A DNA stretch of 64,000 nt from Mesorhizobium loti (GCA_014189435.1 CP050294.1:186001-250000), one strand, 5' to 3'; shown: positions 18,801 through 28,798, numbered from the stretch's first letter. The notes: a model not told the origin generated them from the letters alone. Made by a program: numbers and translations.

Positions 18801-20509
18801 GTAACCGGGGCAAAAGCGGTGGCGTTTGCGGGCCGATCTGCTGTTCGGTTTCAGCGAGCGGCGAGGAGAACGGGAAGCGGCAGGATCTTGCTGCCAGGGA
18901 TGCCGAGGCGGTCGCCGAGATAATCCCAGAAGCTGACACCGAGTTTGTTGCAGGTCTTCATCATGCTGAGCATGGTGTCGCGGGCGGCACGGCCCTAGTC
19001 GCTGTGGGTTCCGCCGCTGATCTTGCGCCGGGTCACCACGCTGCGGATATCGTTCTCTGAGCCGTTGGTGTGGAGCGGAATGTCCGGGCGTTGGAGGATC
19101 TTCAGGAAGCTTTGGCGGTCGGTCCGGATGCGCGCGAGTAGACGGTCGAGGGTCACGAACTTGGTCTTCATGCCGACGATCCGGTCGAACCGCCGGGCAA
19201 GTTCCCTGGCTCTTCGGGGCGTGGGGCTCAGACACCACGCCTTGATGTCGTTGTAGAGCCACCAGATCCGGCTCTGGATCAGGGCCTTGGCGCGGCGCTG
19301 CGGTTCGGTGAAGCTATCGAGGGCATGGATCTGGCGCTCCATATGGACCCAGCACCGCGCGTGCTCGCCGATTGCGAACTGGCCCGCCCCATCACTGAGG
19401 ATGACGGTGCCGTCGAGGGACTTTGCCTCGGTCAGACCGCCCCACAACGCGCCTTCACTGGCGATGCGGAACGGGTCCACAGGGCCATCCTTGGGCTCCA
19501 GGCCATGGGCGAGTAGATGGGCGTCCCATGACGCCGCGTCCTCGAACCCGGACGGCTCGCGCCCAGCATGCAGAAGATCCGTCGTGATCACCGGCAGCCC
19601 GCGCTCCAGCATGTAGGCGCGTGAGGCGGCGTTCAGGACCCACCGGGCCGACCCGCCGTGCAGGAGCTGCAGGAAGTTCAGCCGGCTCTTCGACTTGGTG
19701 GTCGTGAACACGGCGAACCGGTCATTGCCGATTTGCGTGCACACGCCATTGACCGCGCCATGGCGGGCCCCGGTGTCGTCGACGCTGACCCAACCGGCCG
19801 AAGCGAGCCCGGCCGTCAGAACCTGCTTCGCTTCGGCGACGAAGGCGTCGATCTTGCTGGTCAGGATCCGCACGACCTGACGCTTGGAGATCGACACGCC
19901 GAAGTCGCGCAGCAACGCGACGATCCGCTCCACGGTCGATTGACCCTGGTGATAAAGCGACAGCACCAGACGCCGAAGCTCCAAACCGAAGTGCCCGTCG
20001 ACCCCGTCCGGCAGCGGAGCGACGACGATCCGGCCATCCGGCAAACGCCAGCGGTCCCGATGATAGCGGACCACCCGCACCCCGATCGTCAGATCCTGCA
20101 CCACGAAGCTTGTCCGCCCCACAAACCGCGAGCCCGGTGGCGGCTCATAACAAAGACGGCGCTCTTCGGTGACGATCGCCCGGTTCGAGCCACGCCGCTT
20201 CGGACCCGTTGCCGCAGGTGAGCTCCGCTTGGACGACTGCTCCATCCCGCTCGGCTTCAGCGTCGGGCGCGGCGGTAGACCTTTCAGGCGCCGGATCTCA
20301 TCCTTCAGAGCCGCATTCTCGGCGCGAAGCCCGGCGACCTCCGCCCGCAACTGCAGGATCATGTCGAGCAGGTCCGCAGGGGTCGGCGTTCGAGAATCTG
20401 GTGGCTCCGCCATGGCCCGACAGAATCACGCCGCCCGCCAAACCGCCACCCACTCTAACGATACACCGAGTCATAACGCCGCGCCCGCCACCGCTTTTGC
20501 CCCGGTTAC
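18801..20509 (-). mobile_element. IS66-type element B, in tandem with A
   Basis: The 1709-bp element is bounded by GTAACCGGGGCAAAAGCGGT at 18801 and its complement ending at 20509. It shares the first 11 bases of the terminal repeat with element A and then differs. The 8 bp between A and B is GTCAAGAA, and GTCAAG follows B at 20510. Orientation is the same as A. Confidence 0.85.
18851..20413 (-). pseudogene. IS66-like transposase with an internal amber codon
   Basis: The first 472 residues are intact from MAEPPDSRTPTPADLL: leucine-zipper-like AEVAGLRAENAALKDEIRR, SAGWVSVDDTGARHG, VILSDGAGQFAIGEHARCWV and PLHTNGSENDIRSVVTRRK. A TAG at 18995-18997 then interrupts the conserved GGTHSDxGRAARDT block. 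The same frame continues to a natural end at 18851 (LGDRLGIPGSKILPLPVLLAAR). A single base change (probably GAG to TAG) therefore removes the last 47 residues. It is probably inactive unless suppressed. Confidence 0.85.
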
Positions 20510-20607
20510 GTCAAGCCCCACTTAAACACCGCCTGTAAGAATATGTTATTATATCAGCACGTTAGGCGCGCGCCGGCGCGTGTTACCACTACATTTTGGG
20601 GATGATC

Positions 20608-22236
20608 TCAGGCGAGTTGTTCGTCGAGGTTGTGTGGCAGAGCGATGCCAGATGCCTTGAAGACGTTGCCCACTTGGCCCGTAACGTGGGTTCTGGTGGT
20701 GACGATGCGACCATCCTTTTCGATGGTGGCTTCCTGGAGGCGGTCGAGATCGCGTAGGAGCGGCTGCCCTTCGGGCGTCAGGCCTTTGGCCCGGCAGAGG
20801 CGGCGCAGTTCCTTGCTGAGTACGAGCCCCAGGAACGAGCAGAACACATGCCCGCGGATGGCGGCATCGGATTGGTGGAAGATCGGCCGGGTATTGAAGG
20901 TTGCCTTGGCGGCGCGGAACAGGCTCTCGACCTCGAGCAAATCGCGATACCGCAGCACGGCCTGGAGCGGGGTCACCTTCGCGTTGGTCCGCACCACGGT
21001 GATGCCGTCGTAGCGGGCTTCCTCGGCAAGCTTGCCGACATCGATCTTGAAGTTCTTGCCGCTGGCCTTGAGGTAACGCCGGTAGGCCGAGTTGCCGACC
21101 AGTGCCTTGTCGCCCTTCTTGAGCTGTGCCTCGAGGCCGGCGATGATCGCCTGGCGGTCGGCCTTGTCCTTCTCGGCCTCGGCGTCATTGCGGCTGACGA
21201 TATAGCGGTCTTTACCGACCTTGACCTCTTTGACCCACAACTGAGTTTCACCGCGCTGGCGCTCGAGAACGAGCGGAACCATCGGTGCCGCGTCATTGAG
21301 CACGACGTTGTGGATCACGCTGCTCGAGCGTTCGCGGGCCCCCCGAATGTATTCCATGCCCAGCTTTTCGAGCGCGGCGATGGTATCGGCGCTGATCATG
21401 CCGCGATCGGCGACAACGCAGGCGCGTGTGACGCCGAAGCGCGTTCGCAGCCGATCGACCACCGGCAACAGGACGGTCACGTCAGCGGTGTTGCCGGGCA
21501 CCATCTCGGTGCAGATCGGCCGGCCCTCGGCATCAACGACCAGCGCCAGGATCATTTGCGCCAGATCGGGGCGGAAGTCCTTGGAATGCCCGCGCTTGCC
21601 CAGCGTCTCGCCGCCCGCGCCATGGAAGGACAACGAGGTGGTGTCCATGAACACAAGGCTGAGGTCGGTGAACAGGTCCTGCCGGCGCGCGAAGAGCTTT
21701 TCCTCGATCGCGTCTTTCACGCAGCGCGCCACCAGCGCGCCTTGCGCCTTTTCGCCGAGTTCCTCGCCCAGCCACGCCATTGCCCGGTAAAAGTGATGGA
21801 GCGCCAGACCCTCGGCGCCCTCGATACCATAATCGGCCATCCAGTTCGCGCAGTCGCGGTCCGAGCCCGAGACGAACAGCCGATGCAGCGTGCCAACGAA
21901 CACCGCCCGTTCCACCGCAAAGCCGAACTGGCGCCCTTCCAGCACCTCTTCCAGCACCTCGCCGATCCCGAGCCGCTCCCACAGCCGCCCGAACAACAGC
22001 GGACCGCCGATGCGGCGAGAGGCAATTCGCCCCGCGTCAATGTCGGACAGGATGAGGCTGCGTTCGCCATGGCGCGCAATCGAGGCCGCCAATCTGTCAA
22101 GTTCGCCGCTGGCAACCAGCGCATCCTTGCGGCCCAGCGCCTTTATCGTGCGCTGGCGAACGGTTTTGCCGTCGCGGACACTTTCCACGAGGTAAAGATA
22201 GCGGTGGCCGCGCGCGACTCTCTCAACGACAAACAT
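20608..22236 (-). CDS. IS1634 family transposase (intact)
   Basis: The 542-residue IS4-superfamily transposase has an N-terminal YLYLVESVRDGKTVRQRTI segment typical of IS1634. Its DDE domain includes LSLVFMDTTSLSFHG, RACVVADRGMISADTI and LRYRDLLEVESLFRAAKATFNTRPI (the Y-(2)-R-(3)-E-type signature). The frame is complete. The element lies between two GTCAAG sequences that also border the IS66-type ends. Clear terminal inverted repeats were not found by eye; instead TGTTACCAC...ACATTTT occurs in direct orientation at 20581 and 22302. Confidence 0.9.
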   Translation of the reverse strand: MFVVERVARGHRYLYLVESVRDGKTVRQRTIKALGRKDALVASGELDRLAASIARHGERSLILSDIDAGRIASRRIGGPLLFGRLWERLGIGEVLEEVLEGRQFGFAVERAVFVGTLHRLFVSGSDRDCANWMADYGIEGAEGLALHHFYRAMAWLGEELGEKAQGALVARCVKDAIEEKLFARRQDLFTDLSLVFMDTTSLSFHGAGGETLGKRGHSKDFRPDLAQMILALVVDAEGRPICTEMVPGNTADVTVLLPVVDRLRTRFGVTRACVVADRGMISADTIAALEKLGMEYIRGARERSSSVIHNVVLNDAAPMVPLVLERQRGETQLWVKEVKVGKDRYIVSRNDAEAEKDKADRQAIIAGLEAQLKKGDKALVGNSAYRRYLKASGKNFKIDVGKLAEEARYDGITVVRTNAKVTPLQAVLRYRDLLEVESLFRAAKATFNTRPIFHQSDAAIRGHVFCSFLGLVLSKELRRLCRAKGLTPEGQPLLRDLDRLQEATIEKDGRIVTTRTHVTGQVGNVFKASGIALPHNLDEQLA

Positions 22237-22408
22237 GCCAGCGTTGTTAGCGAATAAATGCCATCACATCCATACAACATACGGCTAGCAGATCAAATGT
22301 TGTTACCACACATTTTCGCGCCGAAAACTCAAGGCGAGTGAATTCAATAGCTTAACGGACAGCGTTCGCCATCCGTTCACCTCCAACTGTTCAAGTCGGG
22401 TCAAGAAG

Positions 22409-22482
22409 GTAACCGGGGCAGATTACCGGGCGGTGGGGGTTTGCAGGCGCGTGCGTTCGTGATTCACCCTTTGCGTGACGCG
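22409..22482 (+). repeat. Solo end of IS66-type element A, inverted
   Basis: These 74 bp (GTAACCGGGGCAGATTACCG onward, through GCAGGCGCGTGCGTTCGTG) repeat the transposase-start end of element A (18719-18792) with one base difference, in the opposite orientation. They stop at the GTGACGC start-codon region and are preceded by GTCAAGAAG, as at 17061. This is the remnant of another IS66 copy or of a failed transposition. Confidence 0.85.
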
Positions 22483-22489
22483 GCCTTTA

Positions 22490-23285
22490 TCAACCAAAGA
22501 CAGCTACGGCTGATTTGATGATGATGCCGCCATCCGGGCTTCGGCGCATCTGACGACCCGTGGCGGTGCGAAAAACATTCGTCAATTGCAGCGCAGGCGG
22601 CACGCGCGACCACAGGGTTCGCACGCTCTCCCGGCCATGCCGGGTTTTGCGAATGACGTTTCCTGTGACGACGCGCTGCGACCATCGGAAGCCGATCTCG
22701 TGGAAATACAGGTCGGCATGCTGCGGGCTGATATGATGAAAGACGCCGGCGATGGTACGGCGGACGCGGGAGTTGAAGCCCTCCACCGAATTGACGTGGA
22801 CGGCCTCGCGCACATACTCACCGCTGGAATGCTTCACGGTCTCATGCTTGGCAAAGCTCTCACCAATGGCCATGAATGCCTTTCACTCGTCGCTCATCAA
22901 ATGAGCTCCCAATTCGATCTGCGCTTCAATGACGCGTTCGCTTGCTCGCGCCGAGAGACCGGTCACGACCGCGGCACGCGCGTCACCGGCCAGAGTGCCA
23001 GGCATGACGTCAGTCGGCCGCCGCACCATTACCATGACTGGCGTTTTATCCGTATTCGCCTGGCCTTTCCGGCCGCGGCCCGGAGGCGGGTCGTCGGGAT
23101 TCTTTCTGGGCCTTCCACCGAGATGGAAATGGTCGATCTCCACCGTGCCGGCGAGCATGTTCTCCCGCGCCACCATGAGACGCAGTGCATGTCCCATCCG
23201 CCAGGCCGTTGGCTGGCTCACCCCGAGCGCCTCGGCCAGGCGCACCGACGACAAGCCCTTGTCGGATTGCACCGTTGCCCGGCAC
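22490..23285 (-). pseudogene. IS1595 (ISXO2-like) transposase, truncated and with an in-frame stop
   Basis: The readable frame begins inside the protein (CRATVQSDKGLSSVRLAEALGVSQPTAWRMGHALR) and carries the catalytic motifs VEIDHFHLGG and HLMSDE. A TGA (22881-22883) then replaces an expected codon (probably TGG). It continues with KAFMAIGESFAKHETVKH, VHVNSVEGFNSRVRRTIAGV and GFRWSQRVVTG to a natural end at 22490. The N-terminal zinc-ribbon half is missing, cut where ISAs1 sequence begins near 23285. Confidence 0.85.
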
Positions 23286-24434
23286 ATTGCTGTCATTGTT
23301 TTCGCAGATCCCCGATCCACGCCGTGGCCAGGGGCAGATGTATCCCCAGGCGCCGATCCTGCTGTTCACGGTGCTGGCGATGCTGGCCGGGGCGGTTTCG
23401 TATCGTCAGGTCCACGCCTTCATCCGCATCCATCTTGTCCGCCTGAACGGCGTGTTCGGGGTCTCGGTGCGAAAGGCCCCAGCCTACTCGACGGTGCGGT
23501 TCATCCTTCGCGGTCTCGACGGGGCGGAGGTCGAAAGGGTGTTCCGCCAGCATGCGGCCGGCCTGCCGACGCCCCCGGCCCAAGAGCCGGACGACGCCAT
23601 GCCGGACGACGTCATGCCGGCGTGCGTGGCCATTGACGGCAAGACGCTGCGCGGCAGCTTCGACGCCTTCAACGATCGCAAAGCGGCGCATCTGCTGAGT
23701 GCTTTCGCCAGCGATGGTCAGATCATCCTCGGCCATCTGGCGATCGATGAGAAGAGCAACGAAATCCCCGCCGCCCAGGACTTGATCGCCACGCTGGGCC
23801 TGACCGGGCGCATGTTCACTCTCGACGCCATGCATGCCCAAAAAAACCTTCGCCGTAGCCCTGGCCACGGGTAACCATCTGCTGGTTCAACTCAAGGAGA
23901 ACCAGCCCAATCTGGATGACGAGATTCGCGCCATCGTCGACAGCCGCACTCCCAGCGACACGGCCTCCTCACGCGACACAGTGCGATCCCGGCAGGAGGA
24001 TCGAACCGTGGACGTCTTTCCCGTCGGCAAGGCCCTCGTCGACAGCGAATGGCAGCCCTTCGTCAAGACCATCATCCGCGTCACCCGCCAAACTTGGCTC
24101 CGCAGTGCCGCCACGGGCATGTGGCAGCCGCGCGGCGAGGTCTCATACTATATCTCCTCCGAACAGGGTCTCCCCGCCAAGACTTGGGCCGCCATCATCC
24201 GAGGCCACTGGGGCATCGAGAACCGCAACCACTATGTCCGCGACGTGTCCTGCGACGAGGACCGCAGCCGTATCCGCGACAACCCCGGCATCATGGCCAG
24301 AGCCCGCAGCTTCGCCCTCAACATCCTGCGTCACAACGGCACGAAAAACGTCGCTCAAGCCCTCTGGAACGGCGCTCTCTCCCTCGATCTCATCCTCGCT
24401 TACAAGGCTCTGTAATCAGCGTTGAACAGCCCTG
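23285..24434 (+). pseudogene. ISAs1 family element with frameshifted transposase
   Basis: The transposase begins around 23285 (LLSLFSQIPDPRRGQG, YPQAPILLFTVLAMLAGA), continues with VAIDGKTLRGSFD and FTLDAMHAQK, then loses phase at an A7 run (23840-23846). It resumes with KTFAVALATGNHLLVQLKENQP, RGHWGIENRNHYVRDVSCDED and ends at 24415. The right terminus CAGGGCTGTTCAACG (read on the minus strand) ends at 24434. The left terminus is absent, consistent with truncation at the IS1595 junction. The shift direction (+1 or -2) does not fit ordinary -1 programmed slippage, so an indel is more likely. Confidence 0.85.
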
Positions 24435-25779
24435 CAGCCGGAACAAGGCCGTCTCGACCGTCTTTTCATAGGCTTCAAACTCTGCTCGCGTTGTCTCGCG
24501 CATTTCCTGACCCTCCAAAACGACTTTCTGCAAGGTTACCAGATTGGCGCGGAATTTTGATCCGAAATCTGCATGGACGACATTTACGCTCGCTTCCGCC
24601 TGACCTGCCGAAAGGCTTGCTGTCAAATGATCCCGCTGCTGTTCTGCATAAGCGACAACACGCCGATCACCGCTAGCGAGCGCAATCTTCTGCCAACTCT
24701 GCGTTGCCTTTATGGCATACTCCCGGCTTCTTTCGGCCTTCGCCAGACTGCGCCGTCCGCCCCGCTTGGCGTCGTACCGTCCCTGTGCCGCCTCGCTGGT
24801 CCCGACGTGCTCGGTCCGCCCTTCACTGCTCACCGGCCTCACCTGATTGCGGGTAAAGGCGGGCGGACTGGCGAACTCGCGACGATCGGTCATTTCCATC
24901 GCTATTCCCTGCGCCCGAGCCATCTGCGCCATTGTGGCCCGCCACTCCCGAAACACCTGAGGGGTCGTCTCGATCCGATCGCCTGATTCCGATCGCATGG
25001 TGATGATCGCGTGGGCATGGACATGTGGCCGCTTGCCCCCCTCGCCTTCTTCCTTCGGGTCATTGGCCGGATCATGCATGGCAAACACATAGCGATGGCC
25101 GGCGAACTGCTCGGCAAGGAAGTCACGTGCAGCGTTTTCAAACGCCTCGACATTCGTGCCGGCCCGGGCCGACATGATCAGATGCATCACGTCGCGGCCT
25201 TTGCGGCTGTGCAGATCACCGCGCCATTCCTTTTGCACCAGATCGCCAGCGAGCTTTTCGTCACCAACGATTTGGCCGCGGTCGTCGCGAACGTCGCCGT
25301 CATGACGTTCGACCAGGCTCCGCAATTTGCCGGCGCCATACTCGACACCGTTGCCGTAGCCTTGGAACGAGAACCGTGCTGCCCCTTGCGCGGCTGCACT
25401 GGCGTCATATCGCGCCTGAATGATGCTGGCAGCCCTGTCGTCGCCAGTCAGCCGCTCGCCTTGCCCGCTTCTGAGCACGATCGCCCCTTGAACCGTCAGC
25501 GCGCCGTCGGCCTGGCGCGTCACCGCATAAGCATAGCGTCGATCGCCGAATGCGCTCGTCAAACTGTTCCTGACCAGCTCATGCATCGCCTCGTCTGACG
25601 AAACCGCCGCAGTCGCAATCTCTACGGTGAAGCTGCCGATATCGCGGCTCTCTGCGCGGTTCTGGAATAGATGGTTCCAGTCGCCCCGCAACCGCGCCAG
25701 GTCCTCGCGGCTGCTGATGCGCTCGCCGTTCTCGTTCTCGACGGCGAGCTCGCCGCCGCGCGACACATAATTCAGCATA
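24435..25779 (-). pseudogene. Relaxase/mobilisation protein, internal fragment
   Basis: About 450 residues of a conjugative relaxase remain between two IS elements. The key motif is the histidine cluster RPHVHAHAIITMRSESGD, the metal-binding HxHxH motif of MOB relaxases, preceded by RDVMHLIMSARAGTNVEAFENA and FAMHDPAND and followed by FREWRATMAQMARAQGI. A Lys/Arg-rich C-terminal region follows. The catalytic-tyrosine N-terminus is cut by the IS903-like element at 25780 and the C-terminus by the ISAs1 end at 24434. It shows that this DNA once belonged to a mobilisable plasmid or integrative element. Confidence 0.7.
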
Positions 25780-26885
25780 GCACTGTTGCATGGATTAGAC
25801 TTTGGACGAGGCAACCCTATCCACTGCATTTTTCATGCAACGCGCTCGAACTTGGGCCGGCCAAGTTCTGTCATCCGGTTAAGAACACGGACGCCAATCT
25901 TCGCTTCAGTCTTCTGATTGTCAAAATGTCGCGCTTTGAGTTTGGGCCCGATCACAGCCTTCCATCGACCCATCTGGGTCTCAGCGCGACTGCGCTTGTT
26001 GTAGCCGGTGGATTTCTGCCATGCCATCCGCCCTTTGGTCTGGATTTCTGCAATATGGCGATCGCGGACAGATGGAACCAGCACCGATTGAGGGCTGGCA
26101 ACGGCAGTCTTGGGAGGTGGGATAATGACCTCCACGATCTCACCAAAGCGTGTCGCCAGAAGATCTCGGGTTGGCGTTCCATCATAGGCGCCGTCGGCAA
26201 TGAACTTCTCGACGGGGCCACCGATCTGGTCCAGAAGTCCTGGTAACGCTGTCGGATCGCCGACATCATCCACGGTCAGATCGGAACAAACAATCTCACC
26301 ACTGACAAGATTGAGACCAAGGTGCAGTTTGCGCCATCTTTTGCGTTTGGCCTTGGTTTTGTGCTTGTTTTCCAGCCACTCGCCCTCGCCGAAGACCTTC
26401 AAGCCGGTGCTGTCGACAACCAGATGGACCGGACCTGATGTTGTGGCTCGGGACTTTGTCGACGGCAACGCCAGCCCTTTGCTCCGGCGAGACAGGGTGG
26501 AGAGTCAGGCACGGCAATATCGAACCCCATCAGCGCCGCGACACTGCGCATCAAGCCTTGGGTCTGGCGTAGCGCCAGCCCGTAGACGACGCGCAGGGTC
26601 AAGCACAACGTAATCGCCAGATCCGAGTATTTCGGCTGACCACCCCGCGATGTCCGCCTCCGCGCCGTCCATTAAGACAGGGCCTCATCCTTCACCCAGA
26701 TGGTCAAATCACCACGTTGACGCAGGCTTTCATTATATGCCGGCCAATTCGTCACTTGATATTTCTGCTTGGCAATCTTGTCCCGCCGATCGGCATTGAA
26801 CTTGTGCGGCATCGTCGAAATCCGGATCAGGAGACTGAAAACCACCGCTCAATATCAGTCGCCGGGTGATCCACGCAACAACGCC
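25780..26885 (-). mobile_element. IS5 family (IS903-like) element, decayed
   Basis: The ends GCACTGTTGCATGGAT at 25780 and, on the other strand, GGCGTTGTTGCGTGGATC from 26885 form imperfect inverted repeats like those of IS903-group elements (GGCTTTGTTGCAT type). The 9-mers on the two sides (TTCAGCATA and GGTTTCGCA) do not match. It interrupts the relaxase gene on its left side. Confidence 0.75.
25833..26812 (-). pseudogene. IS903-like transposase with stop and frameshift
   Basis: From ATG 26812 (MPHKFNADRRDKIAKQKY, VTNWPAYNESLRQRGDLTIW) the frame meets a TAA at about 26675 in KDEALS*W. It then continues (QPKYSDLAITLCLTLRVVYGLALRQTQGL) and loses phase near 26505, where one T is missing in the VPDFSTLSRRS block. 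The rest is intact to the stop at 25833: HLVVDSTGLKVFGEGEW, FIADGAYDGTPT, GRMAWQKSTGYNKRSRAETQMGRWK. The DDE residues survive but in different frames. Confidence 0.88.
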
Positions 26886-26945
26886 GGTTTCGCATGAATC
26901 CCTGCCGACCCTCCTACACGGCCGTTTGTTGCGCGTGTGCGGTGG

Positions 26946-26980
26946 CGGGGCGCCGTATCGTCATCGATACCGGCGCCCCG
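26946..26980 (-). terminator. Strong hairpin downstream of the effector gene
   Basis: CGGGGCGCCGTATCG, then TCAT, then CGATACCGGCGCCCCG form a stem of about 15 bp with one bulged base and a four-base loop. It lies 36 bp past the stop of the minus-strand effector gene. No clear T-run follows, so it is terminator-like rather than a textbook intrinsic terminator. Confidence 0.5.
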
Positions 26981-27016
26981 CGGTTCAGCGACCGGACGAT
27001 TCGATCCTCTTGCCGT

Positions 27017-28081
27017 TCAGTATCCCGGCGGCACGACAGGAGGCCGGGGCAGCGAGTCCAGTTGGTTGGCTGCCACCAGAACTGAATCCACTGCGTATCG
27101 GTGCGTGTCCGAGGAAGGATCCATTCCGTAGGCTTCCTGAATCATCCGTGATGCGATTTCCCTTTGTTGGTCTTCAGGAACACGGGACAATGCGTTGCGT
27201 ACACTGTCGGCGAACTCGGGTGAGATCACTTGTGCTTCTGCATATTTTTCCCACGCTACGGGTGCGTTTTGCCTCTGGCGCAAATTGTGGGCAGTGTCTT
27301 CATCTGTGTCCGGATGCACTAACGGAATCAACCCCTCAAGACGGTTTTTGAGGAATTCGGCGCTGCTTTTGTCCATCGACCAAGGACCTTTCTCGGCCGG
27401 CTCTCCGCTCCATGCGCTGTCTTTCAACCGAACAGCGGGACCGTTGGCCCAGGCATCCATGACCACGGTCGACCTCGGGTCGCGGCTTCCGCGCCGCAGT
27501 TCGTTCCAGGTGTGACCCGTCTTGACTGGGATCTCATCACCTTCGTCGGTTATCTCTTTCATTGACACGGAAGCAACAGAGGTCATACTCCGCTCGTTGG
27601 CCGCCATGTGTGGGGCGTGGACGATGGCGGAAAGGGGAGCGGCCTGATCGCAGGCCGCCGCTCCCATGACTACGGCCACTGCAACCTCGTTGTTGGCGTC
27701 TGGTGCCATCTTTGCAACCGACGATCCGATGCCGTTGTGGCCGTGCGAGGGAATGTCGTCCGCCTTAACGTTTCCCCGGCCATGCTTGAGCAGCAGACGG
27801 ACGTCGTGAACGGTTTGCCCGGCTGTCGCGAGTCTTATCGGGCTCGTGACCTCGTCATCGACGACATACGCTCCCATATGGTAGGCGGCCTGCTGGATCT
27901 GATGTTGCTCCAGAGGAGCATCTCCGCCCCTTCGCAACCTGTCGGGACGCGTACCCAGGGGGACCCTCAGCGCTGATATGCGGCTCTCAAGGTCCGACGC
28001 CGTGGGTTCTCGCGGCGACTCTTCCGTGTCATATGTGGCATGTCGAGTCGATCCGGAGGATTTGGAGCAGCAAATTCCCAT
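27017..28081 (-). CDS. HopX/XopE-like type III effector candidate
   Basis: The 354-residue protein has no signal peptide or membrane helix. It starts MGICCSKSSG, a consensus N-myristoylation site (Gly2, Ser6) with Cys4/Cys5 available for acylation, followed by a Ser/Thr/Arg-rich stretch as in many type III effectors. The central region has a transglutaminase-like Cys-His-Asp order: C144 in MGAAACDQAAPLSAIVHA, H190 in TGHTWNEL and D209 in VVMDAWANGPAV. That arrangement and the WANGPA motif recall HopX (AvrPphE) and XopE. If so it would be delivered into plant cells and act at host membranes. No tts, hrp or PIP box was found in the roughly 250 bp upstream. It stands alone between IS elements, as effectors often do. 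Confidence 0.65.
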   Translation of the reverse strand: MGICCSKSSGSTRHATYDTEESPREPTASDLESRISALRVPLGTRPDRLRRGGDAPLEQHQIQQAAYHMGAYVVDDEVTSPIRLATAGQTVHDVRLLLKHGRGNVKADDIPSHGHNGIGSSVAKMAPDANNEVAVAVVMGAAACDQAAPLSAIVHAPHMAANERSMTSVASVSMKEITDEGDEIPVKTGHTWNELRRGSRDPRSTVVMDAWANGPAVRLKDSAWSGEPAEKGPWSMDKSSAEFLKNRLEGLIPLVHPDTDEDTAHNLRQRQNAPVAWEKYAEAQVISPEFADSVRNALSRVPEDQQREIASRMIQEAYGMDPSSDTHRYAVDSVLVAANQLDSLPRPPVVPPGY

Positions 28082-28330
28082 ATCTACACCTGTAGCGGAG
28101 TTTCTGATCGCCTAGGGACGGGATACGCGGGAAGCCGCTTAACCGTGAAGGCAAAATATTTAGAGTGGCTACCTGTTATCTCGACTTTGTACGTTTTTGG
28201 TCAGGTCCAGGTCCAGAATAGGCTGTTGGTTGCGATGTGGCTGAGCGCCTGATCGAGGGCAGAACACAGCCGCCCATATCGTCGATGTCTTCCCATTTTC
28301 GCCGGTGTGACCAGTAGGCGATCCTGACCA
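28082..28330 (-). other. Upstream region of the effector candidate
   Basis: This 249-bp region holds no gene. AAAATATTTAGAG around 28152 is AT-rich and could contribute to a promoter. I looked for the rhizobial tts box, the HrpL-type box and a PIP box on the minus strand and could not support any. It ends at the left terminus of a miniature IS5 derivative. Confidence 0.35.
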
Positions 28331-28578
28331 GCGTTGGTGCATGGATCCTTTGTCAACGGTTTGGCGATAGGCAGGCAGGATCGAAATCAGCTTGATGCGA
28401 GAGCCATGCCGTACAAACACAACGCAGATCGTCGTCATCACGTCGGAAAGATGAAATTCAGGGTGACGAATTGGCGTGACTACGAAGCAGGTCTGCGCCG
28501 GCGTGGTAGCCTGACCTTATGGGTAACGCCGGAGGCACTGGCGGGATGGCGCGCTCCGCCATATCCGCGCACCAACGC
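28331..28578 (+). mobile_element. Miniature IS5 derivative (internal deletion, 248 bp)
   Basis: It begins with the IS5 left end (GCGTTGGTGCATGGATCC) and follows the full-length copies through MPYKHNADRRHH and VTNWRDYEAG to GGGATGGCGCGCTCCG. It then jumps straight to the IS5 right-end sequence CATATCCGCGCACCAACGC. Both terminal repeats are present while about 860 bp of internal sequence is gone, giving a MITE-like non-autonomous element. The three longer copies nearby could supply transposase. Confidence 0.9.
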
Positions 28579-28781
28579 CCAGCGAGATCCAACGGAGCTG
28601 GGGCGTCCCACGGGATGCGCAGACCTGTATTGCGTTCGGGCGAATGTCATGTGAACTCCTAGGCTAGAGACTGCGCGACGGGCCACGCCAAAACACGTAT
28701 CATGGCTATGAATATGCAATTTGCATGCCACCAAACGGGTTGCGAGAGCGACCACAAATCGGAGGAGTCGCCCCCTGGCCA

Positions 28782-28798
28782 GCGTTGGTGCATGGATA
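28782..28798 (+). repeat. Duplicated IS5 left-terminal repeat
   Basis: GCGTTGGTGCATGGATA at 28782-28798 directly precedes the left end of the next IS5 copy (GCGTTGGTGCATGGATCC at 28799). The terminal repeat is therefore duplicated in tandem, as might follow one IS5 inserting next to, or recombining with, the end of another. Confidence 0.85.

Noticed and set aside
20848..22257. 469-codon plus-strand frame over IS1634
   Set aside because: Shadow of the transposase; no start signal or family features.
23834..23850. Programmed -1 frameshift at the A7 run in ISAs1
   Set aside because: The downstream frame is +1 (or -2) relative to the upstream one; a -1 slip reaches a stop within three codons, so an indel is more likely.
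28082..28330. tts box upstream of the effector candidate
   Set aside because: GTCGAGATAACAGGTAGCC on the minus strand has only weak resemblance to the consensus GTCAG-N2-TT-N-TCG spacing; not enough to call.
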